Shown one piece after another: positions 25,522 to 38,800 of a stretch of DNA of 64,000 bases; the first letter of the stretch is position 1, and each line of letters opens with the position of its first letter. The position numbers and the translations under genes are program-made. Source of the stretch: Microcoleus vaginatus WJT46-NPBG5 (GTDB taxonomy: Bacteria > Cyanobacteriota > Cyanobacteriia > Cyanobacteriales > Oscillatoriaceae); assembly GCA_019359355.1 (NCBI GenBank), contig JAHHHM010000016.1, positions 62,001 through 126,000 of the forward strand, read 5' to 3'. The notes under the pieces were generated by a model that was given only the letters and a program-made list of their open reading frames with translations, did not search any database and was not told the origin of the DNA.

Positions 25522-27078
25522 TCATTTAAATTGCCGTTTTACCGGGTTCATCCAACGTTCTAACCAGCTAAAAGCTTGAGAGGATAAAAGCGTGAGGGCT
25601 AAGTAAATTAAGGCGACAGCCGTGTATATTTCAAACGTGCGATAGTTTTCAGCCACAATTAACTGTCCACGACGGAATAAATCTTCAAAACCGATCACAG
25701 CAACTAAGCTGGTATCTTTCAGCAAGGTAATGAATTCATTGCCTAAAGGTGGGATCATTCGCCGCAACGCTTGAGGAAATATAATATATTGCAGCGTTTG
25801 CACCGGCCCTAATCCTAAAGATTGTGCAGCCTCGGCTTGTCCGGGTTCTATCGATTGAATGCCGGCGCGGACAATTTCTGCAATGTAAGCAGCACTATTG
25901 AGACTGAGCGCCATCACGGCAGCCGGCAGGCGATCTAGGGTAAATGTCACTCCTAATTCTTGCACCAGCGCCGGCAAGCCATAATAAATCATAAAAATCT
26001 GCACCAGCAAGGGCGTTCCCCGGAAAAAGTCGATATACACCCGCGCCATTACACTCAAAGGACGGGAGGAAGAAAGACGCGCCAGGGCAATCAAACAACC
26101 TGCGAGCGCTCCTAAAAATAAGGAGAAAGCTGTTAGTTGCAAGGTAATTAATGCGCCTCGCAGCAAGTTGGGCAAGGCGGCGACAATCATGCCGGCAGAA
26201 CCCAAGATGCCGGTATTGGTATTCTCAGAAGTTAAAAAAGGTAGGGTTGCCGGTAATTCAGGCGGTTGGACATTAAACCATTTTTGATAAATTTGGGCGT
26301 AGGTGCCATTTTCCAAAACCGTTGTCAACCCTTTATTAATCGTGTCAAGGGTTGAAGAATTTTTAGGTGTAGGAATACCAAAGAATTCTTCTGTGATCAA
26401 TTGGTCGATAATTTTGATGCCTTTGAGATTACTTTGTTTGATGGCGTAAAGGGTGACGGGGGCATCACTAATTGCGGCATCTACATTCCCGTTAACCAAG
26501 GCTTGCAGTGCGAGGGGGGCGGAATCATAAGTTCGCAGTTTTGCACCGGGAATTTCTTTGGCTTTTTGAGCGCCGGTTGTGCCGATTTGTACAGCAATGG
26601 TTTTATTCTTGAGGCTATCGAAGGAAGTGATAGTTTTGTTGTTCGTTTTGATGGCAATTGCGATGCCGGCTTTAAAATAAGGTCGGGAGAAAGAAATTGT
26701 TTTAGTGCGTTCAGCCGTAATCGTCATGGCGCAAATCGCAGCATCTACCTTTCTTGACTGCAAGGCAGGAATAATGCCATCAAAGGGCATACTTTCAAAT
26801 TCAATTTTAAAGTTCGTGGCTTTGCCGATGGCTTGGATTAAATCAATATCAAAGCCGGTTAATTCGCCATTTTGTGCTTGAAACTCAAAAGGAGGGTAAT
26901 CTGCGCCGGTGGCAACTTTGAGGGTTTTGGGGGTGCCGGCAAGATTGGCGTTTAACACGCAGCCGGCGAGTAGCAGCAGACAGCTTAAACCCAAGGCAAG
27001 CCGGCGCAGCAACTTCGGCAATTTTGCCGGCAACCCAGGGAAGTGCCGGTGGGGGAACGATAAATTCTCTTTTGGCAT
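25522..27078 (-). CDS. bgtB: Amino-acid ABC transporter, fused substrate-binding and permease protein (BgtB type)
   Basis: 518 residues. The lipoprotein-type signal ends in LLLLAGC (Cys40). Residues ~50-275 form a family-3 periplasmic binding domain: GADYPPFEFQAQNGELTGFD, MTITAERTKTISFSRPYF, NKTIAVQIGTTG, VDAAISDAPV. Residues ~295-515 form a His/Glu/Arg-type permease with about five membrane helices and the coupling segment LNSAAYIAEIVRAGIQSIEP followed by GQAEAAQSLGL. This one-chain arrangement matches cyanobacterial BgtB, which with the ATPase BgtA imports glutamine and basic amino acids. The ATPase is encoded divergently from 27250, 171 bases away. Exact substrate is inferred from family. 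Confidence 0.92.
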   Translation of the reverse strand: MPKENLSFPHRHFPGLPAKLPKLLRRLALGLSCLLLLAGCVLNANLAGTPKTLKVATGADYPPFEFQAQNGELTGFDIDLIQAIGKATNFKIEFESMPFDGIIPALQSRKVDAAICAMTITAERTKTISFSRPYFKAGIAIAIKTNNKTITSFDSLKNKTIAVQIGTTGAQKAKEIPGAKLRTYDSAPLALQALVNGNVDAAISDAPVTLYAIKQSNLKGIKIIDQLITEEFFGIPTPKNSSTLDTINKGLTTVLENGTYAQIYQKWFNVQPPELPATLPFLTSENTNTGILGSAGMIVAALPNLLRGALITLQLTAFSLFLGALAGCLIALARLSSSRPLSVMARVYIDFFRGTPLLVQIFMIYYGLPALVQELGVTFTLDRLPAAVMALSLNSAAYIAEIVRAGIQSIEPGQAEAAQSLGLGPVQTLQYIIFPQALRRMIPPLGNEFITLLKDTSLVAVIGFEDLFRRGQLIVAENYRTFEIYTAVALIYLALTLLSSQAFSWLERWMNPVKRQFK

Positions 27079-27099
27079 TTTAATGTTTAATGTTTAATG
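27079..27099. repeat. Three tandem TTTAATG heptamers in the bgtB leader
   Basis: Perfect copies at 27079-27085, 27086-27092 and 27093-27099, directly abutting the start codon of the minus-strand transporter gene, so they occupy its ribosome-binding region. Copy number could alter translation; this is inference. Confidence 0.6.
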
Positions 27100-27249
27100 C
27101 TGGGATTACCCATCGGTTGAGGAATTGATAATTTAGTAATTTTATGCTAATATCAGGTCACTTTTTAAAATCTTAGCTAAAAACACTTTTTGTTAAAAAG
27201 ATTTAACAGATCATTAAACCTTAAAAAGCTAAAAGGGTCTGAGTGATTT

Positions 27250-28011
27250 ATGGAAAATCCCACTCCCACGATCTCGTTTGAAAATCTTCAGAAAAACTTT
27301 GGTTCTCTGCAAGTGTTGCAAGGAATCAGCGGTACGGTTAATCAAGGTGAAGTGGTTGCCGTTATCGGTTCCTCTGGCTGTGGCAAAAGTACCCTGCTGC
27401 GATGTTTCAACCGGCTCGAAAAAATTGATGGCGGGCAGTTGGTTGTGAGCGGCATCGATTTGTCTCCCCCAAATCTCAGCCGCACCCGACTGCGACAGTT
27501 ACGAACTGAGGTGGGCATGGTTTTTCAGCAATTCAATCTTTTTCCCCATTTAAGTGTACTAGAAAATCTAATTTTAGCTCCACAAAAAGTTTTAGGAAAA
27601 TCTCGTCAGGAAAGCGTTCAACAAGCAAGATTTTATTTAGAAAAAGTTGGACTTTCTGAAAAAGCTCAAGCCTATCCCCAACAACTTTCCGGAGGACAAA
27701 AACAGCGAGTTGCCATCGCCCGCAGCTTGTGTGTAAATCCCAAAGTGATGCTATTTGATGAACCCACCAGCGCCCTTGATCCAGAATTAGTGGGAGAAGT
27801 GTTGCGAGTGATGCAACAACTTGCCGAAGAGGGAATGACAATGGTGGTTGTCACCCATGAAATGCTATTTGCGCGGGAAGTCGCGCACCGGGTGCTATTC
27901 TTGCATCAGGGTAAAGTGGAAGAGTCAGGAACTGCGCGGGAAGTTTTGACGAATCCCCAAAGTGATCGTTTGCGTGGCTTTCTGAGTCGGCTAAGTTTAA
28001 GCGTGGAATAA
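27250..28011 (+). CDS. bgtA: Amino-acid ABC transporter ATP-binding protein (BgtA/GlnQ type)
   Basis: 253 residues, ATG start. Full ATPase motif set: Walker [10 protein letters not shown] (~39-47), Q-loop [20 protein letters not shown], signature [15 protein letters not shown], Walker [15 protein letters not shown] and switch His in VVTHEM. The [11 protein letters not shown] and [11 protein letters not shown] segments are typical of polar-amino-acid importers (GlnQ/HisP group). It powers uptake through the divergently encoded BgtB-type protein. It converges on the sensor kinase gene with 44 bases between stops. Confidence 0.95.
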   Translation: MENPTPTISFENLQKNFGSLQVLQGISGTVNQGEVVAVIGSSGCGKSTLLRCFNRLEKIDGGQLVVSGIDLSPPNLSRTRLRQLRTEVGMVFQQFNLFPHLSVLENLILAPQKVLGKSRQESVQQARFYLEKVGLSEKAQAYPQQLSGGQKQRVAIARSLCVNPKVMLFDEPTSALDPELVGEVLRVMQQLAEEGMTMVVVTHEMLFAREVAHRVLFLHQGKVEESGTAREVLTNPQSDRLRGFLSRLSLSVE

Positions 28012-28055
28012 GTGAGCGATCACTCGGTTTGTTAAAAATTACCCAGCGTTCATTT

Positions 28056-31000
28056 TTACTGAATTTGATGAACCGGAATCTCAATATAAAACTCAGTGCC
28101 TTTGCCCGGTTCAGAACTGCAAGTTAAAGTACCGCCATGTTTTTCCACCACAATTTGATAACAGATAGATAATCCCAATCCAGTGCCTTTACCCACCGGC
28201 TTTGTCGTGAAAAACGGGTCAAATAACCGTTGCCGCACTTCTTCACTCATGCCAGTGCCATTGTCAGCAATGCAAATCACAGCCCGGTTCCCCGTATCCA
28301 CATAGGTACGAATTGTAATGATGCGAGGAGATGGCACGTTATCCAAAGCATCAATGGCATTGGCAAGCAGATTCATAAACACTTGATTGAGTTGGCCGGC
28401 AAAGCAATCAACTAACGGCAACTCCCCATATTCTTTAATAATTTGAATCTCTGGTTGGTCAGATTTTGCTTTCAGCCGGCTTTGCAAAATCAGCAGCGTA
28501 TTATCCAAACCTTCATGAATATTGACTTCCTTCATCTCCGCTTCATCAAGCCGAGAAAAATTCCGCAGGGACAGCACAATATTACGAATACGTTCAGTTC
28601 CCATTTTCATAGAGGATAAAACCTTCGGCAAATCCTCACTCATAAATTCCAAGTCAAGTTGAGAAAGTAAATCTTGCACTTCAGGCAGCGGGTTCGGATA
28701 GCACCGGCTATAAAGGTTGATTAAATTGATTAAATTAGCGGTGTACTCATTGAGGTGAGAAAGATTGCCGTGAATAAAGTTAACAGGATTGTTAATTTCG
28801 TGAGCAACACCGGCAACCATCTGACCGAGAGAAGACATCTTTTCAGTTTGAATCAGTTGGGCTTGAGTGCGTTTTAACTCGTGCAAAGTTTGCTCTAGCT
28901 GTTGGGCTTTTTCTTGCGCTTGTTGGGCAAGTTGTCTAGATTGGATTTCAGACTGTCGCAACGCCTCCTCTGCTTGCTTACGCTCAGTCACATCCACACC
29001 AATCCCCCAACTAGCCCATCCAGGAATTGGAAATTCCTCAGAAATATTAGACCAGGCGATTGTTTTAACAGTCCCATCCTTAGCCGTAATGTTCCATTCC
29101 CAGCTGCGGTAATCATTGCCAAGTGTAGCCCATAAGGTCATCATCGAGGCTCGATAGGTTGGGTCTGGATACATCCACTCGATTGCTTTAGAATTGTCAA
29201 TGATCTCATGGGCGCTGTAACCCGTGACCCTTTCGCACTCTCGGTTCCAGACGGTAATGATCCCTTGTGCGTCAAAAGCATCCATCATCACCGGCATATT
29301 CTGAACAATTTGCCGCAGATGTTCTTCCCGTTGCTGCAAGGCTTCTTCTGCTTGCTTGCGTTCGCTGATGTCGCGGATTACGGTCGAGAAAAACTCCACC
29401 TCTCCATTTTCTGATTTATGGCTCATCCAAACCTGCGAGACAGGAATATCCCTGCCGGTACGGTGTCGCAAAGCGCTCTCGCCACTCCACACCCCATCGC
29501 GCACAACAGTTTGCCACGCTTCATTAAGAATGAGATCAAGGACAGACTCTGCCATGAAATCGGGGATAAACATGGATGTAACATCCTCATCCTCACCCAA
29601 TCCCAACATTTGGCGACCCGCCTTGTTGACGTAGAGGGCGCGGCCATTTGCATCTGCAACGCCCACAAAGTCAGTGGTTGCCTCAAGAATAGCCGTCAGT
29701 CTTGCTTGAGCTTTCTGAGCTTCTTTATACTCGGTGATATCCGATGTCAAACCATCCATGCGAACAACAACACCGGCTTCATCATAAATTAGCCAACTCT
29801 TGCTTCTGATCCACCTTACATCCCCGTCAGCTCGAATAATTCGGTATTCTAATTCTTGGCTGTTAACTTCTGGCCATGCGGTCGTAGACTTGATAACTCT
29901 ATCCCTATCTTCAGGATGAGTTGCCTCCTGCCACAAAGAGGGGTTGCTGTAAAATTCAGAGCGTGGGCGTCCGTAAAGCGTTTCTGTTGCTGGGTTTAAG
30001 TAAAGCACCTCAAAGGTGTCAAAAGCAATTGACCACACCACATCTTGCAGGGAATTAAGAATACTATTTAGCCGCGACTCACTCTTACTTAAAGCGGCCT
30101 CAGCTTCCTTGCGCTCTGTGATGTCTTGCATCGCCACCACCGCACCCAATTTTTTGCCGGCAGCATCAACAATCGCTTGACCATTTGCCAAGAGAATGCG
30201 TGTTTTTCCTTGCCTTGGGACGATTACCATCTCTACATCCCGAACCGTTTCTCCTTGCAACGCGCGAAACAGAGGAATGTCTTCCCGTTGCATTGGGGTC
30301 TTCCCGTCTGGCAAGTATAAGTCAAAGTGTTGCGCCCATTCTTCTGCTGGGATCGGTTGCGCCGGCAACCCATGAAACTCTTGGGTCGCTCGGTTAAACA
30401 GCGTTAAAATTCCAGTCGCATCACACGCCACAATGCCATCTGCTAAGTTATTGAGCAATGCGCTTAAGAATTCTTGTTCTTTGTATAAAGCTTCCTCTGC
30501 TCGGCGACGTTCAGCCATTTCTTGTTCGCGCTGCTCAATGGTTTCTGTTAATTGTGCTGTGCGCTCCTCCACTCGAATTTCTAACGTTTCATTCGCCTCC
30601 TTTAGCGCTGATTCCATCTGTTTTCGTTCAGTAATATCTCGCCAGCAACCCACAATCTCCAATGGGTTGCCGGCTTCGTCTCGCACCAGTTTCAGCTCAT
30701 CGTGCATCCAGTGATACAGTCCATCTTTGTAAAGGAAACGATATTCAAGATACTGGGTGCCGGCTTCCAGAAGATGCGACATTCCCTCCAAAGTTTTGGC
30801 GGCGTCTTCTGGGTGAATGCGATTTGTCCAAAAGCTTGAATCTTCCAGAAAATCTCTCGCTTCATAACCCATGTGCACCTTCACATTTTCACTCATGAAG
30901 GTTGCGCCAAAATCACCAAAAGCTTTGCAACTGTAAATGACAATAGGACTATAGGAAAGCAGATGCCGAAATCGCTCTTCACTTTCGTGCAAGGCTGCTT

Positions 31001-32315
31001 CTGAAAGCTTGCGTTCGGTAATGTCTCGCGCCACTGTATAAATTAAACCTTCTTCTGCCGAAGGATTCGATGCCCACTCCAGCCATTTATAGGAGCCATC
31101 TTTACATAAATAACGGTTCACAAATGAGATAGTGTCTATCCCTAGGGTGAGCTGCTGTGTTTGGGCTAGGGTTGCTTCTTGATCTTCTGGGTGAACAAAC
31201 TCAATTAATGGTTTTGCTAACAGTTCTTCATTTGTAAAGCCTAGGGTTTTTTCCCATGCCGGATTTAGCTGTTTGAAATAGCCATCAAAGCCGGTAATGC
31301 AAAACATTTCTAAGGATAAATTAAAGAAGCGATCGCGCTCTGCGTGTGCCTGTTGCAGTTCCTGGGTATAGGTAGCGACGCGCTGGATCAATAGGTTTAA
31401 CGACTGCGTTAGCTTTCCTACTTCATCTTGGGTTGTGACTGGCGCTTGCAGGCTAAAATTCGCTTCCTCAGTGACTCGCTGAGCGACTTTGGTGGTAGCT
31501 TCGAGGGGGCGAGCGATCAACCGGCTCGTATAGATGGCTAGGGCGACTGCTATTACAACTGATAGCATCAGGCTGCCGGCACTGAGCTGGATGCCGGTTC
31601 TCCGCGCTGCCATTAACTCAGCCTGTGCTTGTTTCTGTTCTTCATAGGAGGATTGAATAAGTTCAGTGAGATCGTCTGAAATACCATCAAATTTAAGTGC
31701 AGTTAGGCTAGTGCTGAAAGTTAATAGCTCTTTTTGTGCGGCTTCGATCTCTTCAGGGTTTAATAAAGGTGATTTTATTTTCCTCAGCAGTTCTTCAATT
31801 TTCTCAAAATAAGCTTCTGGCACCCCCTCGTAATTTTGTAGTAAGTTTGGAATGTCTTCACTGTGCATCTCGTTGGCATAGCTGACACTGCCGGCTAAAG
31901 ATTTGAATTCAGTCCAAAGGCGATTCACTTCAGCAGCGTGTTTGAGAAAATGCGTATATTCTTCTTGAAAACTATCGGGTTTATCTATCAAAGCGGCGAA
32001 TTGTTGTTGATGCCCGCGTGATTGCAATACAGCCGTTTGCAAGCGATGCAAAAGATTAATTTCTTCTTGGGAGTGGTGTTCGATCTCTGTAGCCTGTTGC
32101 TCATAGTGATTTCTGATCTGAAATCCTGTCGTAACTCCCACAATGCTTACTCCCAAAGCTAAAGCAAACCCCCAGCCAATTTTGTGTCTAATTTCTAGGC
32201 GACTGATTTGCCGGCTTAACCAATTTTCAGAAAGCTGAGGGAAAGTATTATTCCACTCCGTCACCCCAGAGGAAGTTGTTGATTTTAAATCGTCATTTGA
32301 AGGTGGGTAATTCAT
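28056..32315 (-). CDS. Membrane multi-PAS sensor histidine kinase
   Basis: 1419 residues. One membrane helix at ~48-68 ([19 protein letters not shown]), a ~175-residue helical extracytoplasmic sensor, a second membrane helix ([20 protein letters not shown]) and a HAMP domain. Six PAS/PAC units follow, recognisable by closing D-[IV]-[TS]-E-[RY]-K signatures, then a coiled coil and a kinase core with phospho-acceptor His in [13 protein letters not shown] and ATPase boxes [33 protein letters not shown]. No receiver domain. It autophosphorylates on His in response to an unknown signal and passes the phosphate to a separate regulator, which is not encoded nearby. Its last ~285 residues are almost the same as those of the next kinase. 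Confidence 0.95.
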   Translation of the reverse strand: MNYPPSNDDLKSTTSSGVTEWNNTFPQLSENWLSRQISRLEIRHKIGWGFALALGVSIVGVTTGFQIRNHYEQQATEIEHHSQEEINLLHRLQTAVLQSRGHQQQFAALIDKPDSFQEEYTHFLKHAAEVNRLWTEFKSLAGSVSYANEMHSEDIPNLLQNYEGVPEAYFEKIEELLRKIKSPLLNPEEIEAAQKELLTFSTSLTALKFDGISDDLTELIQSSYEEQKQAQAELMAARRTGIQLSAGSLMLSVVIAVALAIYTSRLIARPLEATTKVAQRVTEEANFSLQAPVTTQDEVGKLTQSLNLLIQRVATYTQELQQAHAERDRFFNLSLEMFCITGFDGYFKQLNPAWEKTLGFTNEELLAKPLIEFVHPEDQEATLAQTQQLTLGIDTISFVNRYLCKDGSYKWLEWASNPSAEEGLIYTVARDITERKLSEAALHESEERFRHLLSYSPIVIYSCKAFGDFGATFMSENVKVHMGYEARDFLEDSSFWTNRIHPEDAAKTLEGMSHLLEAGTQYLEYRFLYKDGLYHWMHDELKLVRDEAGNPLEIVGCWRDITERKQMESALKEANETLEIRVEERTAQLTETIEQREQEMAERRRAEEALYKEQEFLSALLNNLADGIVACDATGILTLFNRATQEFHGLPAQPIPAEEWAQHFDLYLPDGKTPMQREDIPLFRALQGETVRDVEMVIVPRQGKTRILLANGQAIVDAAGKKLGAVVAMQDITERKEAEAALSKSESRLNSILNSLQDVVWSIAFDTFEVLYLNPATETLYGRPRSEFYSNPSLWQEATHPEDRDRVIKSTTAWPEVNSQELEYRIIRADGDVRWIRSKSWLIYDEAGVVVRMDGLTSDITEYKEAQKAQARLTAILEATTDFVGVADANGRALYVNKAGRQMLGLGEDEDVTSMFIPDFMAESVLDLILNEAWQTVVRDGVWSGESALRHRTGRDIPVSQVWMSHKSENGEVEFFSTVIRDISERKQAEEALQQREEHLRQIVQNMPVMMDAFDAQGIITVWNRECERVTGYSAHEIIDNSKAIEWMYPDPTYRASMMTLWATLGNDYRSWEWNITAKDGTVKTIAWSNISEEFPIPGWASWGIGVDVTERKQAEEALRQSEIQSRQLAQQAQEKAQQLEQTLHELKRTQAQLIQTEKMSSLGQMVAGVAHEINNPVNFIHGNLSHLNEYTANLINLINLYSRCYPNPLPEVQDLLSQLDLEFMSEDLPKVLSSMKMGTERIRNIVLSLRNFSRLDEAEMKEVNIHEGLDNTLLILQSRLKAKSDQPEIQIIKEYGELPLVDCFAGQLNQVFMNLLANAIDALDNVPSPRIITIRTYVDTGNRAVICIADNGTGMSEEVRQRLFDPFFTTKPVGKGTGLGLSICYQIVVEKHGGTLTCSSEPGKGTEFYIEIPVHQIQ
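28076..28925 (-). repeat. Kinase-core repeat, copy A
   Basis: Coiled coil, HisKA and ATPase region nearly identical in DNA to 32851-33715. Long stretches match base for base (for example around the [20 protein letters not shown] codons). The copies differ mainly in a short patch before the N-box aspartate, where copy B carries about nine extra codons (GVVPSPFGL). Confidence 0.85.
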
Positions 32316-32829
32316 AAAAAATGTATCCTTATAACTTATCGATATTCACAGTTACCTATCAAAAAATATTGTTAAAGTTAGCTCAGGCAAGTCTCTGCAT
32401 TCAAATTGAAAACTAATGGCGCTATATTAACGCACTTAACTTAAAAATCACAAGGTTTTATAGCAATTCCGTATTTGTACCCATTCATTAACAGGACAAT
32501 AAAATCTTCGATTAAAAAAACACTAGCTAGCAAAGCGATATTTTATAGGGTTTAATCTCGATTTCCAAAAAACGAGAGTTTGGGGGCAATGCCGGCTGCC
32601 CGTCCCCAGATAAGACTTGTGGAAAAATTGGCTTAAGGACAAGTTTAGGGGCAAAGTATCCCAATGCGAACGTCAAATTTAAGTAAAATTCCGCCGCGCT
32701 TCTTCTTAAGCCAGAAGTCTATTTTTATTTTATGTGCAGATTTTAAATTTTAGAGTAAATCTAAAATTACCCTGACGAGGAGGAGTTGAGGAAACCTAAT
32801 CTAATGAAAGTGTAGCCTATGTATCATAT
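32316..32829. other. Intergenic region between the two kinases, 514 bases
   Basis: Both flanking genes are on the minus strand. A GC-rich inverted segment at ~32581-32608 (GGGGGCA ... TGCCCGTCCCC) may be a terminator or pause hairpin. Otherwise AT-rich, with no coding sequence seen; the promoter of the 28056-32315 kinase should be in the lower-coordinate half. Confidence 0.4.
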
Positions 32830-35800
32830 TCACGGCAGTTGATGAATCGGAATCTCAATAGAAAACTCAGTTCCCTTACTCGGTTCAGAACTGCAAGTTA
32901 AAGTACCACCATGTTTTTCCACCACAATTTGATAACTGATAGATAATCCCAATCCCGTGCCTTTACCCACCGGCTTTGTCGTGAAAAACGGGTCAAATAA
33001 CCGTTGCCGCACTTCTTCACTCATGCCGGTGCCATTGTCAGCAATGCAAATCACAGCACGGTTTCCCAGCCCAAAAGGAGACGGAACCACACCAGTGCGG
33101 AGCGTAATTGTGCGAGGCGAGGGCATAGTTTCCAAAGCATCAATGGCATTGGCAAGCAGATTCATAAACACTTGGTTAAGCTGGCCGGCAAAGCAATCAA
33201 CTAACGGTAACTCTCCATATTCTTTAATAATTTGAATCTCTGGCTGGTCAGATTTCGCTTTCAGCCGGCTTTGCAAAATCAGCAGCGTATTATCCAAACC
33301 TTCATGAATATTGACCTCTTTCATCTCCGCTTCATCAAGCCGAGAGAAATTCCGCAGGGACAGCACAATATTGCGAATACGTTCAGTTCCCATTTTCATA
33401 GAGGATAAAACCTTCGGCAAATCCTCGCTCATAAATTCCAAGTCAAGTTCAGCAAGTAAATCTTGCACTTCAGGTTTGGGCTGGGGGTAGCATTCCCCAT
33501 AAAGGTTGATTAAATTGATTAAATCAGCGGTGTACTCATTCAGGTGAGAAAGATTGCCGTGAATAAAGTTAACAGGATTGTTAATTTCGTGAGCAACACC
33601 GGCAACCATCTGACCGAGAGAAGACATCTTTTCAGTTTGAATTAGCTGGGCTTGAGTGCGTTTTAACTCGTGCAGAGTTTGCTCTAGTTGTTGGGCTTTT
33701 TCTTGAGCGATTTTGGCGGAATTTTGGGCTTGTGTGTAAAGTTCGGCTTGGCTAAGCGCAATCGCCAGTTGATCCATCACCGCTTGTAACAGTTCCACTT
33801 CAGCGTCAGTCCAAAGCCGAGAACCGCTATGATGGCAGCAACTGAGCACCCCAATCTCACCAGAAGGCGTCTGAACCGGCAGCGTTAGTATCGCGGTGTA
33901 GCCGCCAGTCGTATACAGTTCCCGTTCCTGTGGATCAGTCGCCGCCGCAAGATCCTCAGCACGCAGCATTTCCAAGCGAATGAATTTTTGAGTGATAGAA
34001 TTTGCTGAAACTGGATGCCGGCCCAAGAAGCTAGGCACAGCAGGATTCTTCGCTTCTTTCACCACTTCCCAGGCGGCTTGATCTGCTGAGGGTCGATACC
34101 AAGTAAAGATGCATCGGTCAATCTGCAACAAATTGTGGATCTCACCCACAACCGTGCCTAATATGGTGTTGACATCAAGGGAGTTGCGGATATCGCTCGA
34201 CAAACGGTTGAGCAGCGCCTCTCGTCCCGCAAGTTGTCTAAATCGGGCTTCCGACTGCCGCAGTGCCTCCTCCGCTTGCTTGCGCTTAACACCTAACGCA
34301 ATTTCGTCCGCTGCAAATTCCAGCGCCTTGAGAGTAGAATCGGTGAGGGGGTTGCGGGTAAACATGGCCATAACCCCTAAGACTTGCCCATCGATGATCA
34401 AGGGATAGCCGGCGAAGGCGATCAAACCCTCTCTTTTTGCCCAATCTTGATCAGCAACACGAGGATCGTTCTGAGCCGAGTTAGTTAGGTGAGGCTGGCA
34501 CTCTTGGGCAATCAGACCGATTTTAAATTGACCAACCGGCACGCGGCTGTGAGAGCCATCAAGGTGAGTGTACATTCCTGCACTCGCTTGCAACTCCAGT
34601 ACGTTCTCCTTGTTGTTAAGCGTCCAAATACGAGCGAACGCAGCATCAAGATGTTGGACGATAGCCTCTGTACAGCGTTGCAGCAACACCGGCAAGCCAT
34701 CGCTCTGGGTGAGAGCCGTGTCTACATCCGCACGAAATGCTGCTAAGCGGGCTTTCTCTGCTAAAGCTTCTTGTGCCCGCTTGCGATCAGTAACGTCCAC
34801 ACCAATGCCCCAGCTAGCCCAACCGGGAATCGGGAATTCATCAGATATATTCGACCAGGCGATGGTTTTGACACTTCCATCTTTAGCCGTGATTTCGCAT
34901 TCCCAATTGCGGTAGTTATTGCCGAGTTCAGCCCATAAGGTCAGTATTGAGGCACAATAAGTGGGATCTGGATACATCAACTCCAGTGCTTTGGGATTGC
35001 CAACAATCTCTTGGGCACTGTAGCCAGTAACCCTTTCGGACTCGCGGTTCCAAACGGCGGTGATCCCGCCGGCATCCAAGGCATTCATCATCACCGGCAT
35101 ATTCTCAACGATCTGGCGCAGTTGTACTTCGCGCTGTTGCAACGCCTCCTCTGCCAGTTTTCGCTCCGTGATATTTTGTACTAAAGTCATGCCGGCAAAG
35201 ATTTCTCCCTGTTGATTGGTAACGGGCAAAATTTGCAATAAATAGGTGCTATCACCCTGCGGCATTTCCGAAACCGTTGTGCTGCCGGCTAGTGCCGCTC
35301 GATACATTGGCTCGACAAATTCGCAGGTTTCGGGTGGAAAAACCTCCCAAAGGGTTTTCCCTTCCATTAATTCTTTGGAAAGTCCAATCGCCCCTAATTC
35401 ACTTCCGTCTGCCAGCATATAGCGCAAATCTGAGTCAAATAAAGCCACCGAACCATTGGGGAAATTCCGGGCGAGGGCGCGGTACAGTTCTTCGCTTTGG
35501 CGCAGCGCTTCCTCTGTTTGCTTGCGATCGCTGATATCTAGCCCCGCGCCTAATAATTTAATGACTTGACCCTCTGAATTTAAAACCGGCTGCCCTTTAG
35601 TGAACATATATGCGATCGAACCGTCAAGCCGAAAGAATCGGTGGTCAAATTCATAAGGCACGCCTTCTGTAATTGCCTGCCCAACTGCTGATGCAAAAAT
35701 TTCTCGGTCATCGGGATGAATTTTTTGCAATAACTCTTCATAAGTCGGTACAGGTTGGCTCGGCTCCATTCCCCAAACACGGAACAGTTCCTCCGACCAA

Positions 35801-38800
35801 GTAATTTCTCCATTTGCTAGATCGAATTGCCAACTGCCGACGTGGGCGACTTTTTGAGCTTCTGCAAGTCTGGCTTCACTTTGGCGGATGGCTTCCTCTG
35901 CCTGCTTGGCGGGAGTGATGTCGCGGGCGATCGTGGAGATAAATTCCAGCACTCCATTTTCCCCTTTGTGCGCCATGATCACTTGGGAGACGGGAATCTC
36001 TGTGCTGTTGCGGTACTGCAAAGCGGTTTCGCCGCTCCACACCCCGTCCTTGATCGCTGCCGACACTCCTTCAGCCATGATAATTTCAGCCGCACTCTTG
36101 CCGCAGAACTCCATAATTTGCAGGCTTGAGATGTCTTCATCTTCACCAATCCCTAACATTTTCCGACCGGCACCGTTGACGTACAGGACGTTGCCTTGGG
36201 CATCAGAGGTGCCGACAAAGTCTGGCGTTGCTTCTAAGATTGCCGTCAGTCTTGCCTGAGTTTTCTCGGCTTGTTTGCGTTCGGTGATATCCGAATTCAA
36301 ACCATCCATACGCAGGGGAGCACCGCTTTCGTCATAAATCATCCACGCTCGGCTGTGAACCCAGCGCACTTGGCCATCTGCTCGGATAATCCGGTACTCT
36401 ATTTCACTAATGCCCTCTTGCATCACCTTTTGGTTGTTTTCAAGGGCGCGATCGCGGTCTTCTGGATGAATCACCTCCAGCCAGAGGTTCCTGTTCTCAA
36501 AAAACTCAGCGCGGCGGCATCCGTAAAGTTTCTCGACCGCTGGATTCATGAAAAGCAAGTCAAAGGTGGTGGCTGAAACCGACCACACCAAATCTTTCAT
36601 AGAATTGAGAATGCTGTTGAGCCGTGACTCACTTTCGCGCAAAGCTGCTTCTGTATTCTGGCGATCAGTGATGTCCCGTGCAATTCCCATCAGACCCATG
36701 ACATTTCCTTCTTTGTCACGGTAGACGCTTTTTGTAGATAAATACGTCCGCTTCCTGTCTGGCGCTTGGACAATTTCTTCTAAGGTTTCAGAAACGCCCG
36801 TTCTCATGATTCTGTTGTCAGTTTCCTTAATTTTAATTAGGAGTTCAGGCGGAACAAACTCGTTGTCATCTTTGCCAATTATTTCCTCGCAGGTTGTTCC
36901 CATTGCGCGGGCAGTCGCGGAGTTAACCAACACATAGCGACCATGAAGATCCTTTACAAAAATGGGGTCGGGGGTTCCTTCTATCACACCTTGCAAAAGG
37001 CTATAGCTTTTTTCCAGCTCTTCTTTCGCTTGTTGAAGCAATAACTCTGCCTGCTGGCGCTCGGCCATCTCGTTTTCCAGTTGCTCAATGACCAACCTTA
37101 ATTCAGCAGTGCGCTCTTCTACTCGGACTTCTAGGGTTTCATTCGCTTGTTTGAGCGCTGCTTCTACTTGTTTGCGTTCGCTAACGTCATAACGGATGGA
37201 CAGGTACTGTTCGGGCTTGCCGGCATTATTTAAAAGTGGCACAATTGTGGTATCTACCCAGTAGTAGGAACCATCTTTGGCACGATTCTTAATTTCGCCT
37301 TGCCACACGTTGCCGGCGGAAATCGTTGCCCACAGTTGCTTAAAAAATGCCGCAGGGTGATAGCCGGAGTTGATGACGCGGTGGTTTTGTCCTAACAGTT
37401 CCTGGCGGGAATATTTAGAAATTTCACAGAATTTGTTGTTGACATAAGTAATCGTTCCCTGGCAGTCGGCAATGGCGACAATGGCAGACTGATCTAAGCC
37501 CCATTTGAACTGTGCTAATTGTTTAATCGATTTCTGTAGGGCTAATTCTGTCTGCTTACGCTCGCTAATGTCTTGCCAACAACCGATGAATTCTAAGACA
37601 TTTCCCGCTTTGTCTCGAACCAACTTGATGCGATCTTGCATCCATCGGTAGGTGCCATCTTTGTGGAGGAAACGGTACTCATAGGAGTCATCCCCTCGCT
37701 CAAATAGCTGGGACAGTTTGGCGAAGACACCGGCAGCATCTTCGGGGTGAATGTGACGTGCCCAAAAGGTTGAATCTTCTAGGAATTCTTTCGCCTCATA
37801 GCCCATCTGCGCTCCAACATTTTCGCTGATGAAGGTCATGTCAAAATCGCCATCAGCCTTGCAACTATAGATCACGGCTGGGCCAGCATTGAGCAAATAT
37901 TGCAACCGTTCTTGTAAAGAGATGGCGTGCAGTGTCTTTATCTGCAGTGCTTCCTCTGCCTGCTTACGTTCGGTAATATCCACGAAGGTGACAACCGCAC
38001 CTTTGATATTCTCTTCCTCAATAATTGGATAAGAAGAATATTCGACAGCAAAAGCCGTTTTATCCCGCCGCCAAAAAACTTCGCTGTCGATATGACAGCT
38101 CATTCCTTTGTCAAAGGCGCAAAAGATGGGACACTCGCCGCTGGCATAAAACGAGCCATCACGGCGACTGTGATGAATTAACTGGTGCATATTTTTGCCC
38201 ATTAACTCATCGGGCTGATATCCCAGCATTTGAGCTGCTGCTTTGTTGATGAAGGTGCAGCACCCTTGTAAATCGATTCCGTAGATTCCTTCGCCGGTTG
38301 AGTCTAGCAGTAGTTGGATATGATTGGCGAGTCGGAATTGTTCTTGTTCTGTTCGCTTGCGTTCGGTGATATCAGTTGCGATGCCGCAGGTTGCATAGGG
38401 GACGCCGGCAGCGTCGTAGAGCGGAAATTTGCTGGAGATGTAGGTGTGTAAACCGTCGTCTTGAGGGACAATTTCTTCCCACTGTAAGGGCGTTTCTGCT
38501 TCGATCACTGTTTGATCGTTCGCACAAAATGCTTCAGCCATTTCCTGCGGGAAAAGATCGAAGTCTGTCTTTCCTTTGATTTGTTCTCTGTGAATATGGA
38601 AGAGGTTTTCGTACTGTTGGTTAACTAGAATATACCGGCCCTGAGTGTCTTTGACGAAGATGACGGTCGGTGAATTATCAATAATCGCTTGCAGCCGCGC
38701 TTCACTTTCTTGTAGAGCTTGTTCAGTTCGCTTGCGTTCGGTGATGTCGGAGATTGATCCAACATAACCGGCAACTTCTCCGGTAAGCGTTTTCTGAGCA

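Noticed and set aside
33716-34250. Cyanobacteriochrome photoreceptor in the giant kinase
   Set aside because: The GAF has the right overall ending but lacks the Cys-His pair in the bilin-binding helix.
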